Made by a program: the position numbers and the translations under genes. Below the pieces are notes generated by a model. It made no database searches and was not told where the DNA came from. It saw only the letters and a program-made list of their open reading frames with translations. Positions 1-10,040 of a stretch of 64,000 bases of DNA are shown here, in pieces. The stretch's first letter is position 1; each line of letters opens with the position of its first letter. The stretch is from Limnanthes douglasii subsp. nivea (lineage: Eukaryota > Streptophyta > Magnoliopsida > Brassicales > Limnanthaceae), in contig JAUPFV010000001.1 of the NCBI GenBank assembly GCA_036936605.1, forward strand, positions 156,583,187 through 156,647,186, in the 5' to 3' direction.

Positions 1-1597
1 AGATGCTTCAGTTGATGATGCTCTGGTAAGAGGTACTAGGTCTCTGTCTAATATATATCAAAGGTGTAATGTAGCTGTCTGTGAACCTAGAGGGTTCTGT
101 GATGCTAAAGACAGTCAGCATTGGATGGCTGTAATGCAGGAGGAGCTGTCGACGATCGTAAAAAATAAAACTTGGGAGTTGGTTGATCGACCTCTAAACA
201 CAAAAATAATTGGTATAAAATGGGTTTTCAGAACAAAGCTAAATCCTGATGGTTCAGTTAATAGATTCAAAGCAAGACTTGTTGTAAAAGGATATGCACA
301 AGTGGTTGGAGTGGACTATTCAGAAACATTTGCACCTGTTGCTAGGATTGACACAGTAAGATTACTGCTTGCTCTTGCTGCTCAAAATAGTTGGAAAGTG
401 TTCCAACTTGATGTTAAATCTGCGTTCTTAAATGGAGATTTGCAAGAAGAAATTTTTGTTGAACAACCAAAAAGTTTTGTAAACAGAGGGAATGCAGATA
501 AAGTTTGTTTGTTAAAAAAGGCTTTATACTGCCTAAAACAGGCTCCTCGAGCATAATACAGCAAGATTGATGATCATTTGGTTCGCAAAAGTCAATCTGA
601 ACTCACATTGTATGTCAAGAATGAAGGTACAAATACCTTAATCATTTCTCTTTATGTAGATGATTTGTTAATTATAAGAAACAACCTTGATAAAATTAAT
701 CAGTTTAAACTCGAAATGGAAGAGGTTTTCGAAATGACAGACCTTGGTCTGATGTCATACTTCCTCGGTATTGAGATCAAACAAAGCCAAGATGAAGTGT
801 TCATATGTCAAGGAACGTATGCAAAGCAGATACTTAAAAAATTTCAAATGGAAGATTGCCGAGCAATGAATACTCCTATGAATCAAAAGAAGAAGCTGGT
901 CAAAGATGATGGTTCCGCTAAAGTTATTGAAGATGAGTTCAGGAGTTTGGTAGGTTGTCTGATGTATTTGACAGCAACCAGACCAGACATATTAAATGCT
1001 GTAAGTATTCTCTCCAGATTCATGTTTTGTCCCAACAAAACTCACATGACAGCTGCGCAAAGAATTATCAAATAGGTAAAGGGGACTTGTAATTATGGAG
1101 TTAAGTTTTTGAAGCAGAAAGAGATGAAACTAATTGGTTTATCTGACAGTGATTGGGGTGGCTCGATTGATGATATGCAAAGTACATCAGGTTACTTTTT
1201 TTCTTTCGGATCAGGTATGTTCTCTTGGAGCTCAAGAAAGCAGGAAACAATAGCTCAATCCACTGTTGAAGCAGAATTTATAGCTGCTCCAGCTATTGTT
1301 AATCAAGATCTTTGGTTAAGGAAACTTCTAGTTGATCTAAACATGGAGCATGAACGAAAAACTGAAATACTAGTTGATAATCAAGCTGCCATTGCGATCT
1401 CAAACAATCCGGTCTTTCATGGAAAGACTAAGCACTTCAATATCAAGCTATTCTTTATTCGAGAAGTTCAAAAGAGTGGTGATTTGAGTCTGCGTCACTG
1501 CAAATCTGAAGATCAAATCGCAGATATTTTCACTAAACCTCTGCCACTTAGCAAGTTTGAAGATTTGAGAAAAAGACTTGGAGTTTGCAGCTTCTAA
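1..1597 (+). pseudogene. Copia RT-RNase H, two nonsense codons
   Basis: Everything readable lies in one frame (frame 2). It runs from the acidic linker through the RT core ([31 protein letters not shown] with the catalytic DD near 659) to RNase H (SDSDWGGS, STVEAEFIA, LVDNQAAI, ADIFTKPLP). Two codons break it: TAA at 554-556, where the sister copy has Trp in ARAWY, and TAG at 1073-1075, where the sister has Tyr. A 12-bp in-frame deletion near 582 removes residues just after the first stop. RT and RNase H would normally be cleaved from one gag-pol polyprotein and copy the element RNA into cDNA. With these stops the copy cannot supply RT itself, though its transcript might still be copied in trans. 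Confidence 0.92.
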
Positions 1598-1608
1598 ACA
1601 AGGAGGAG
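1596..1608 (+). other. polypurine tract of Copia A
   Basis: Purine-rich run ending AAGGAGGAG directly before the TGTTAGAA start of the 3' LTR, the expected plus-strand primer position. The identical run precedes the 3' LTR of the sister copy at 36253-36265. Confidence 0.8.
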
Positions 1609-1925
1609 TGTTAGAATTATTTAGAAGTTGTTATTTTATGTTAACAGTGTGTGTGTCTTTTGCATGTCTTCATCGTGTCTTTTGAGTGTCTTTTATGACA
1701 AAGTCAGAGTTTAAACCCTCTGAAGCACGTCTTACTTTACTTATATCTTTTATTTAACTTATGTCAGTCATTTAACGTGTGTTAGTGACTTTTATATGTA
1801 TTTAAACAATCATTCCTATTGAATGAATTAAGTTTTCTCTTTTCACATTCCTGTAACTCCTCTGTCTCTTTCATTTTTCATTTTCGTTTACTCTTACTAT
1901 TAAACTTTTGTCTTCTGCACCAACA
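1609..1925 (+). repeat. 3' LTR of Copia A
   Basis: Starts TGTTAGAATTATTTAG and ends CACCAACA, so TG...CA with short inverted termini. It is about 317 bp against 245 and 252 bp for the LTRs of the sister copy. The extra length is a stretch at about 1650-1720 with several GTCTTTT words, which is missing or collapsed in the sister. Confidence 0.9.
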
Positions 1926-2760
1926 GATTATGCGTGCTCTTGTACAAAATATTAGCCGAGATCATTATGTCAATCATTAGTCTTACTACTTCTACGCCTG
2001 TCAATTCAACATTAATAAAAACCGCATCTCCATGAGGTCTAACTCTGCCTCTTAGGTCATCATAGGAGAATGCTAGAATGTGATAGGGATTACTGTATAA
2101 GTAGGCGATATGTGACCCTGCTGTTTTATTTCCAAAACTTTAACGTATCTCTTCCTATAGCGATCACTGATTCTAATTTTTTTTATTACAGCCATGATAC
2201 AAGATGTTTACCGATTGGGGTCGCAATTTAAATACTAATTTGACTATACGTCAAATATGGAACTATTTTCAAGTGCACTTATATCTTCAACCCGCTCTCG
2301 CTTTTTTATGTCTCCTTAGTATCCTTTTATGGGGGATCCATATATTTTTCTATGTGTCCTTATGGAACTTTTTGCTCACGTTTACCTCTTCTTTAAACAA
2401 ACTCTGTAAAGTTTCCTTCACAAACCATCTGTTGAACCTAATATTGTAAAGCTCAGTAGTTCATTGTATAATAATTGATAGCATTACGAAACTTGCAATA
2501 TTTAGATGTATCTTTGTTCTCTCTTTGGTCATCGATCATCTATGGTTTTCGGTATCAAATTATATCTTTAGTATTAGAGTAGATGGCGGTTAGATTCATT
2601 GTCAACTCACTAAATGGACCTCGTGGATGGTGTTTGGATCTTCAGTAGTTGTTACGATCGTTGTGTTTATTTTTTTATTGTTCGTGGATCCTCTTTTGTG
2701 CTCATTTCTTGGTTGGAGTACCTTAGATTTGAGGAGTCTCTATGCTAATTAGCTTGTAGA
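1926..2760. other. no gene seen
   Basis: AT-rich sequence between Copia A and Copia C. A small open frame at 2204-2449 encodes a hydrophobic, compositionally simple peptide with no motif I recognise. I see no RNA gene or repeat here. Confidence 0.6.
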
Positions 2761-2765
2761 ATCAT

Positions 2766-3253
2766 TGTTGGATATTTTAGTGTAATTGGATTAACTAGTC
2801 GACCAATGTAATCATAATATATTATCGAGCAAGTCGGAGAGTGTGGAGTACACGCTTGTTAGAATATATTATGATTAGTGGGTCCAATGGACGGATTCTT
2901 GTTCGGGTTAGATTTATTTTGAATGATAAGGCTATTATGAAAATTCATGGGAATTTGAATTTGAAAAAAATAATTTGAATTTGAATTTGAATTTTTAGTT
3001 AGTTTATCATTTGAAATTTCAACCGTTTTTGGACATAAAACTGCTTTACAATTGGAGTATTTTGGTTGAATAAACAAGTATGATTTTGTAACAGAAAATG
3101 ACAACAACAAAAATTCATTCTCGTTGTTCAAAAGAAGAGCTCTGATTTTATCCGGTTGAAATTTTTGGAGAACCACCAAAATAATTTTTATCTGAAATTG
3201 TTAAAACAAGACTTCAGAGTTTATCCGGAAATCTCTAAACAAAATTCCCAACA
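2766..3253 (+). repeat. 5' LTR of Copia C
   Basis: 488 bp, starting TGTTGGATATTTTAG and ending ATTCCCAACA. It matches 5905-6009 plus 7355-7735, and in reverse complement 48112-48617 and 50059-50537. No clear initiator-Met primer site follows directly; a TGGTAT-type word occurs only much later, near 3590. Confidence 0.93.
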
Positions 3254-4021
3254 AAAGATTGAAATTATATGTTCTTGTTTTATAAAGAGATTTGTATGAA
3301 GATGTTCTCGTTTTATGAAAAGATTTATATGAAGATTGAAATTAAACAGAGAATAAAGAACAAGTTTGCAAAGTTGGACAAGGCACTTCAAATGGAAGAA
3401 CTATATCATATGTCGGGGTGACATATTAAACATAAAGTTTTGGTTCCATCAAGGTATCAACATCAAGTTTGAGATCTGGAAATAAAAAAAATGACTTCAT
3501 CATCCTGTAAGTCTTCCGTCGTGTTATAGGATAATTCAATTTCATGGTTTAATAAGTTTAATTTAAAAATCTGTCGAATTTCTAAAAAGTGGTATAAGAA
3601 CCAACCATGAAATTAAAGTCTTAAATTTTGAGACTTTGAATTTATTATATGCCATAGAAAAATGCTTGAATTGATTTGGTTAAAAAAAAAGCATTGTTTA
3701 GATATTATTTTTTAAAATGTATATATGGATTTCCTTGTTTACCGTGTATAAAGATATCAATTATCGATTTTAGAAAATGATATATATCGGTAACAAATGA
3801 TATTATGCGTCTCTATATTTTACAGTTGGTGATTGGTAACCAATTGGTATACATTCACATATTCTGCAACTTGATATTCATAAAGTGCAGGTGTGATTGG
3901 GTTATTTGTTTGGCAAATAAAAGTCTTTTTGTTGTTTAAGTTATCGTCTTTATATATTATACATTAAACGAGTAGTCATTCCATAAGTTAAAATGATTTT
4001 GGTATATCCCGCCGCTTTTAT

Positions 4022-4139
4022 GGTAACTGTTATTTTATAGTTCCATGAAAATTAAAAGATATAAACTGCCTATAATTTATGGTAACTGCTATTTTATAGT
4101 TCCATGAAAATCAAAAGAAATAAACTCCCTATAATTTAC
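4022..4139 (+). repeat. 59-bp tandem duplication inside Copia C
   Basis: Two adjacent copies at 4022-4080 and 4081-4139, both beginning GGTAACTG and running through ATTTTATAGTTCCATGAAAA, with a few substitutions. They lie in the non-coding interior of C. Confidence 0.9.
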
Positions 4140-4417
4140 CTAATTAGTGTTGGTGAATATATATAAAACAAACCCTGCCTTTAGTATACATGTCGCTTTA
4201 GCAAGTTGTTGTTGCGTTAATTAAGTTTTGTTGCGTTAATGAAGTTATATATATAAAACATACGCCTACTACATGCAACTGAGATTATTTTTGCATATGT
4301 CTGAAATGTGCCATACGATTTAATGTTTTAACTTCATGTGAACTTAAAGGTTACCATTAAAGAAATGGTAACAAGTATTTTTGTAGTTGTATAAAATAAT
4401 GAAAAGGTTTTCTGTAT

Positions 4418-4583
4418 AGTAGAAAATTTGTATTAGTTTTACACGCAGTTAAAATATAATAGTAGTGTAGTTTATATAGCACTGAATGCTATATTTATGT
4501 AGTAAAAAATCTGCATTAGTTTTGTGTGCAGTTTAAATATAATAGTAGTGTAGTTTATATAGCACTGAATTTTATATTTACTT
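4418..4583 (+). repeat. 83-bp tandem duplication inside Copia C
   Basis: Two copies at 4418-4500 and 4501-4583. Both contain TTTATATAGCACTGAAT and ATAATAGTAGTGTAG, with scattered substitutions. Confidence 0.9.
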
Positions 4584-4689
4584 TACTTCAAATATATTAT
4601 ATGAAACAAGTATTAAAAGATTGACAATTGATAATGATATTATCATATAGTTTTTTTAATTTTAATGAAGCAGACAAGTATGTGTATAG

Positions 4690-5369
4690 CAAATTTGATA
4701 ATTCTGGTAAATGAGTTATGATTTGTCTATATGCTAATAATATGTTAATTTTTGGTACGGACCAAAATCAGGTTGATGAAACGAATAAATTCTTATCATC
4801 TAATTTTGAGATGAAAGATTTTGAGGAAGTTGAGAGACTTCTTGGTATATGTATGTCATGACTAGCATTAGGTCGGATATTGGATTTGTTGTTGGAATGC
4901 TTAGTAGTATATTCGGATGCGAGTTATATTTTGAATATGGAAGTCCACTCCTTTACAAGTGAATGTGTATTTATACTTGGAGGACTTGTTATCTCTTGGG
5001 CATCTAAGAAACAAAGTTGAATTACTGATTCAACAATGAAATCCGAGTTTGTGGCATTAGCAACAACTAGTAAAGAAGTTGAGTGGCTAAGAAATTTTAT
5101 GTATGAATTCCGTTGTAGCCCAAACTGATATCACATATATGTATCAAATGTGATAGTGAAGCTGTTTTGGCAAATGTCGATAGACAAGTTTATAAAGATA
5201 GGTCTTGACACTTAGGTGTTAGACGAAATATGGTTCGTGAGCGCATCACGCATTATGTTTTAGTAGAGTTTGTGAGAACTCATATAATTTAGCCGATCAT
5301 TTAACCAAAGGGTTAAGTAGAGATCTTGTGCACAAATCGGCTATTAGGATGGGATTAAAGTCCATTTGA
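4690..5369 (+). pseudogene. Copia RT C-terminus and RNase H remnant
   Basis: Translating in pieces gives ICLYANNMLIFG near 4713, which is the RT catalytic YVDD box with both aspartates changed to asparagine. It continues with FEMKDFEEVERLLGI, then an RNase H core (ISWASKKQS, a stop, ITDSTMKSEFVALATTSKEVEW) and the C-terminal LTKGLSRDLVHKSAIRMGLKSI ending at a TGA at 5367-5369. The upstream half of RT and all other domains are missing. Loss of the catalytic aspartates and internal stops show it is dead. Confidence 0.88.
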
Positions 5370-5889
5370 AATCTCCCGTGTTAAGATACCCTTTTTTTCC
5401 ATCTAATATGACATTAGGTGTTGAATTCAATGTGGAAAGCTTAACATCTAGAGATTGGAACACATTAGTAGTATTATCCCAACGTATATGTTCAGACATG
5501 CAAGTTGTGGAGGTTGAAGTTTATCTTCTTAATAGCTCTTTTGAAAAATTGAATATGCATGTGCAAGACTAAAAGATCTACCTATTTAAGCATGAAGTTT
5601 AGCCGCTTCAAGAAGCTAGGACTTGGCTTTGATATGCTTAAGAAGGATAAGGACACAAGGCTAGTAAAAGATAGTGTCAAGTAAGAACATTTGAGAATTT
5701 AAATTTATGTGTATATTATCTTCGAGTATTCATTATGGATAGTAAAGGTTCAATCCTTAATGATACCTTGATATTCGAATATTTGGAATATGTAATATAC
5801 TAATATGAAATTCAATCGTCACGATATTTTATTTATGCATAAATTTGTTATTTTTTGTGATTTTGTTTTAGTTAATCATCAATTGCACT

Positions 5890-5904
5890 AAAATGGGGGA
5901 AGAT
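5890..5904 (+). other. polypurine tract of Copia C
   Basis: AAAATGGGGGAAGAT directly before the TGTTGGATATT of the 3' LTR. Confidence 0.75.
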
Positions 5905-7735
5905 TGTTGGATATTTTAGTGTAATTGGATTAACTAGTCGACCAATGTAATCATAATATATTATCGAGCAAGTCGGAGAATGTGGAGTACATGCTTGTTA
6001 GAATATATTCATAGTTTTTAAATCGTGTATCGTATCGTGTATCGTGGTGTGGATAAAAGTAGCCTGAGGGTAGGCTGGTAATTTCAAGTGGAGTTTTAGG
6101 GCGGTGTAAGGGTGTTTCACGGTGGTGTGGTGGTGTTTAAGGGTGTTTCAAAGGTGGAGAGAGAATTAAGCAGCCTGGCAGCAGTTAATTTTTCTTACCC
6201 CTAGTTAATACTGGTGGTTGGGCATTTATAGTATGATATTTGGGCCCTTATGGGCTTTCGGGTCAAGTTTAATGGACCCGGGTCATGTTTAAAGACCCAA
6301 GAGTTTTAAGCAGATGTGCAGGTAGCTTAGTCAGACAGTGATTAGGTTTTTTAGTACTTTAGTCATAGTTCGAACTGCCTTATGTTTGCAGTGTTCAAGA
6401 TCATCTGTCCGGTTCAATTAGTGCTGTTCGAATTGAAGTCATGGAGTCTGTCCGAATTTACGGGGTGATTTACTTTGGACTACCCTTCCGGGGAGCTCTT
6501 CGAATTCGGACTCATCATATCGATTTTAATTTTTTTTTGTATCGTGTATCGCAAATCGTATCCGTATCGTAAGATACAGCGATATATTAGAAATAGTATA
6601 TATATATATATATATATATAGATGATAAAAATATATTCTAAGATAGTTCAATAACTGAATAAGTAAGGCCCCGTTAGCCTGAGCGAAGATGAGGCCAGGC
6701 CCTGGACAGGGCTTAGCTCTGTAAATGTGTAGAGCCAAGTGTAGTGTGGCATAGTAGGCACTTCTAGGCCCCTTCCCGGCTACTGGATCACTCCAGTGCT
6801 TTGGGTACTACTGTCCCTCTGCCATCCATTGCAGCAGAACATCTTTCACCCTCATATACATTTATAAGTTATGTTTTTGTTGTAATTTATAAGTGAAAAG
6901 TAGGTTAGATGTTTTTATTTTCTTTGAAAAGTATAGGATAATGCATTTTTTTATGTTGAAAGAGGCTTCAAATAGCTTGTATTTTAAAGTCATAATGTAA
7001 TTGTGAATTCTAAACTACACTAGATAGTTAAAGTTTACACTAAAATATAAATATGGTTACTGATTTACAGTTATTATAAAAAAATGAACTTTAAGTTAGA
7101 ATTTGAAATAAAAAACCGTTAGAACTAAACTCTCGTAGAACCAGAGATCTCTGTCTATACGTATTCGAGTACAAATCTTCTTAATTTTTGAAGAATTCAT
7201 TTATCGGACGATAATATGGTATCGTCGATAAATGCATCGTTTGATAAATGAACCCAGCGATAAATACTAGGATACGTATCGCTGGGGTTCAAAATCCGAT
7301 ACGTATCGAGATACGAACGATACGTATCGCGATTTTAACAACTATGAATATATTATGATTAGTGGGTCCAATGAACGGATTCTTGTTCGGGTTAGATTTA
7401 TTTTGAATGATAAGGCTATTATGAAAATTCATGGAAATTTGAATTCGAAAAAATAATTCGAATTTGAATTTGAATTTTTAGTTAGTTTATCATTTGAATT
7501 TCAACCGTTTTTGGACATAAAACTGTTTTACAGTTGGAGTATTTTGGTTGAATAAACAAGTATGGTTCTGTAACAAAAGATGACAACAACAAAAATTCAT
7601 TCTCGTTGTTCAAAAGAAGAGCTCTCATTTTATCCGGTTGAAAATTTTGGAGAACCACCAAAATAATTTCAAGCTGAAATTGTTAAAACAAGACTTCAGA
7701 GTTTATCCGGAAATCTCTAAACAAAATTCCCAACA
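5905..7735 (+). repeat. 3' LTR of Copia C, interrupted
   Basis: LTR sequence occupies 5905-6009 and 7347-7735 with a foreign 1337-bp element between. Removing the insert and one copy of its 8-bp duplication leaves about 486 bp, collinear with the 488-bp 5' LTR. It ends ATTCCCAACA followed by the ATCAT target duplication. Confidence 0.92.
6010..7346. mobile_element. non-autonomous hAT-like DNA transposon
   Basis: The uninterrupted site is known from the 5' LTR of Copia C, so the insert can be cut out exactly. It is flanked by the 8-bp duplication AATATATT (6002-6009 and 7347-7354). Its ends are imperfect inverted repeats: left CATAGTTTTTAAATCG, right in reverse complement CATAGTTGTTAAAATCG. 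An 8-bp duplication is the hAT signature; the terminus is partly palindromic with the target, so 4 or 6 bp are formally possible. Both subterminal regions and a block near 6540-6600 are crowded with TATCG/CGATA words. There is a (TA)n run at about 6597-6621 and a GC-richer patch at about 6667-6840 of unknown origin. No transposase frame is visible. Confidence 0.75.
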
Positions 7736-7846
7736 ATCATGGTATCGTATAAACCTAACTTTTACCATAGATAATGGCCTACGTAATGACAACTAACTCT
7801 TTAGATAAGTCGTCGGAGTAGTTATGTCTCATTTCACTCCCACCCG

Positions 7847-8330
7847 TTACATCTCATTCACCTTAATGTAGTGTTCAGCCTGCGCTAATAAATCATCGGT
7901 CTTCTTTTTCACCATATACTTAGCTAGAGGCTCTTGCAATATTCCATGCTGATATGCAAGACCGACTATGTTATTTAAGAACCCGAACAAATGGTTTTTG
8001 GTCTCCATGACCCTCTTTATATATTCTATACGCTTGTAAGATCTTTTTGGTCCACTGCTTGTAATGGATAATATAATCAAAGTATCCCTGGATGAATTTA
8101 GAGCCAATATAATGGTTGCGGAAATCTATCTGTAGCATCTAAAAGCTTCAAATATTGCATATTGGCAAGCTATTCAACAATGTCAGAGGTAGAACCTTCA
8201 GCATGAGGAGGAATGCCTTGCATTTCATACTATCATCAGCTGCAGGATATCTTAAATTTTGTGCGATAAATTCTACATCTTATGATACAGATCGTATTTC
8301 TGGTAAATTTATCTAGCTCGTGAGTGTTGA
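7847..8330 (-). pseudogene. possible Ty3/Gypsy gag scrap
   Basis: An 86-codon frame at 7847-8107 ends in a stretch (LAYQHGILQEPLAKYM, then DDLLAQAEHYIKVNE) that resembles the end of the plant Gypsy gag domain, where a GLK..GPLA run is followed by a helix like LLAKAEKYINxEE. Upstream sequence to about 8330 is also codable in pieces but full of stops. Identification rests on this short pattern only. The TRIM at 8390 sits just upstream of it. Confidence 0.35.
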
Positions 8331-8389
8331 GATATGGTGGTAGTAATCTATATTCTATTTCCGACACCTCGAGAGTCATTATGCACATA

Positions 8390-8599
8390 TGTTGGATAAA
8401 CATTGAACTTAGACACGTGTTAATCTTAGTTATTATGTTAGTTATTTAGATAAGATCAAACCGTTTGTTTGTTTCTTCTATATAATAAACAAAAGTGTGT
8501 ACATTGATCTTTGAAATGAGAAGTTAACATTTCCAAGTTCTTGTCTGTCTGCGAGTGTATCTGCATTGTGGTTTTATAACAGGGATCGTAGTCCCTTCA
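8390..8599 (+). repeat. 5' LTR of TRIM
   Basis: 210 bp, TGTTGGATAAACATTG to AGTCCCTTCA. It contains a TATATAA-like word near 8481, a plausible core promoter. Confidence 0.9.
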
Positions 8600-8601
8600 T
8601 T

Positions 8602-8614
8602 TGGTATCAAAGCC
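8602..8614 (+). other. primer-binding site of TRIM
   Basis: TGGTATCAAAGCC, two bases after the LTR end. It is complementary to the 3' end of plant initiator-Met tRNA with one mismatch to the usual TGGTATCAGAGC. Confidence 0.85.
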
Positions 8615-8649
8615 TGTGTTTCAGATCACTCGAACAGAGATGCAGAGAA

Positions 8650-9068
8650 GCAGACGACAAGGCAGCCATTTCTCTAGCGGAGAAGCAGACAGCAAGGCAG
8701 CCATTTCTCAAGCGGAGAAGCAGACGACAAGTCAGCCATTTCTCAAGCGGAGAAGCAGACGGCAAGGCAGCCATTTCTCAAGCGGAGAAGCAGACGGCAA
8801 TGCAGCCATTTCTCAAGCGTAGAAGCAGACGGCAAGACAGCCATTTCTCAAGCGGAGAAACAGACGGCAAGGCAGCCATTTCTCTAGCGGAGAAGCAGAC
8901 GGCAAGGCAATCATGTCTCAAGCGGAGAAGCAGACGGTAAGGCAGTCATTTCTCTAGCGGAGAACAGACGGAAAGGCAGCCATTTCTCTAGCAGAGAAAC
9001 AGACAGCACGACATCCATTTCTCAAGCGGAGAAACAGACGGCAAGGCAGCCATTTCTCAAGTGGAGAA
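8650..9068 (+). repeat. 35-bp tandem repeat, 12 units
   Basis: Twelve head-to-tail units of 35 bp (one of 34) built around GCAGACGGCAAGGCAGCCAT followed by TTCTCAAGCGGAGAA. Units differ by one to four bases, with alternation of CTCAAG and CTCTAG. There are no unique spacers, so it is not CRISPR-like. The unit has no stop codon in any + frame, so several overlapping + frames stay open through it; I do not regard these as genes. Confidence 0.95.
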
Positions 9069-9104
9069 GCAGCGGCAAGGTAGACAGCAAAAGAGAAGTT
9101 CAAT

Positions 9105-9118
9105 GTTAAGGGGGAGAA
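9105..9118 (+). other. polypurine tract of TRIM
   Basis: TTAAGGGGGAGAA directly before the 3' LTR. Confidence 0.8.
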
Positions 9119-9326
9119 TCTTGGATAAACATTGAACTTAGACACGTGTTAATCTTAGTTATTATGTTAGTTATTTAGATAAGATCAAACCGTTTGTTTG
9201 TTTCTTCTATATAAGAAACAGAAGAAGTGTATACACTGATCTTTGAAATGATCAACATTTCCAAGTTCTTGTCTGTCTGTCAGTGTATCTGCATTATTGT
9301 TTTATAGCAGGGATCTAGTCCCTTCA
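9119..9326 (+). repeat. 3' LTR of TRIM
   Basis: About 208 bp collinear with 8390-8599 and ending CCCTTCA before ACATA. The first dinucleotide is TC rather than TG. Confidence 0.9.
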
Positions 9327-9331
9327 ACATA

Positions 9332-9808
9332 TTCATCATATCGATCATAAAAGATTCTAGTTTTTTTGATATATACCTCTTTTTTGCCTAGATATTGATG
9401 GACATTTCCCGTTTATTTATCCCTCGGAGCCCTATCGCTGCATTGAGAAACCATATACTTGTTGTAAAAATTCTCTAGAGTTGGTGGCAGGTGGGAATTC
9501 TACTTTTGCATAGTACACTGTCCCCTATAGGTTGACGGAGGCCCGTAGGGAATGTTACCGTTGAATCCAGCTGATGTTGGTGGATAGCCCGATAGTATAT
9601 TTGAGATAATATGATAGATACCCCAATTGAACACGAAGGGTTGGTTACTAAGAGTTACCAGGGTTCAATCTTGGTTAGGTCATCGGGTTTACACGCAATT
9701 TCCCACCTTTTTTTATATAAAGGTTTGACTCATCATTTTATTTTCACAATCTCAGTGCTTCTGTTATTTCCGGATTATAGATGATTTGACACACCACTCC
9801 TATTTGAA
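9332..9808. other. no gene seen
   Basis: Sequence between the TRIM and the MITE. A tRNA-like B-box fragment (GGGTTCAATCTTGG near 9660) was considered as a SINE trace but lacks a properly spaced A box. Nothing else is recognised. Confidence 0.5.
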
Positions 9809-9810
9809 TA

Positions 9811-10038
9811 CTCCATCTGTCTCATAATGTGGGTCTTTTTAGAAGAAATATTTTGTCTCATAATATTCGTCTTTCCAATTTTCCAATGCAGCATTAATTA
9901 CATATTTTCTACTTTCAACTAATAAAATAGTTAGCCTATTCTATAAGTTATAAACTCCACCAATCAAATTTACTTTCTTTACTTTTTTTAATATGGACGA
10001 AAAAACTTTAAACGACTGATATTATAAGACGAAGAGAG
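9811..10038. mobile_element. Stowaway-type MITE
   Basis: 228-bp element flanked by TA on both sides (9809-9810 and 10039-10040), the Tc1/Mariner target duplication. Left terminus is CTCCATCTGTCTCATAATGT; right terminus in reverse complement is CTCTCTTCGTCTTATAATAT. These match the plant Stowaway pattern CTCCCTCCGTCCCATAATAT. It has no coding capacity. Confidence 0.88.
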
Positions 10039-10040
10039 TA

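Larger units (their letters stand above)
1..1925 (+). mobile_element. Copia element A, 3' part, cut by window edge
   Basis: Right-hand part of a Ty1/Copia retrotransposon: end of the integrase-RT linker, reverse transcriptase, RNase H, polypurine tract and 3' LTR. It is the same family as the complete copy at 32006-36517, to which position 1 corresponds at about 34647. The 5' LTR, gag, protease and integrase lie outside the window, so the target duplication cannot be checked; the bases after the LTR are GATTA. Confidence 0.93.
2761..7740 (+). mobile_element. Copia C, decayed, internally reduced, with nested hAT-like insert
   Basis: Bounded by a perfect 5-bp target duplication ATCAT at 2761-2765 and 7736-7740. 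It has a 5' LTR (2766-3253), a 2.65 kb interior, a polypurine tract and a 3' LTR starting at 5905 that is split by another element (6010-7346). The interior keeps only the C-terminal half of RT and RNase H; gag, protease, integrase and the N-terminal RT half are absent. A second copy with the same layout lies on the - strand at 48112-50537. The RNase H text (ending LTKGLSRDLVHKS) resembles the Angela-type Copia lineage, but the lineage is an inference. Confidence 0.93.
8390..9326 (+). mobile_element. TRIM retrotransposon with minisatellite interior
   Basis: Terminal-repeat retrotransposon in miniature, complete at 937 bp. The target duplication ACATA is at 8385-8389 and 9327-9331. The 5' LTR is 8390-8599, a primer site lies at 8602-8614, the interior is mostly a 35-bp tandem repeat, a polypurine tract is at 9105-9118, and the 3' LTR is 9119-9326. 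It encodes no gag or pol, so mobility would need proteins from an autonomous Copia element. The two LTRs are nearly collinear, but the 3' copy begins TC instead of TG and each has small indels. Confidence 0.92.

Noticed and set aside
2204..2449. 81-codon open frame with hydrophobic peptide
   Set aside because: No motif, T-rich composition explains Phe/Leu richness, no promoter or neighbour context.
6526..6738. 70-codon frame within the hAT-like element
   Set aside because: Includes a translated TA microsatellite (YIYIYIY); no transposase feature.
8650..9068. Regular 35-bp repeats resembling a CRISPR array
   Set aside because: Units are directly abutting with no unique spacers, and lie between two LTRs of a plant TRIM.
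9640..9730. tRNA-like B box (GGGTTCAATCTTGG) suggesting a SINE
   Set aside because: No A box at the required spacing, no poly-A or poly-T tail and no target duplication.
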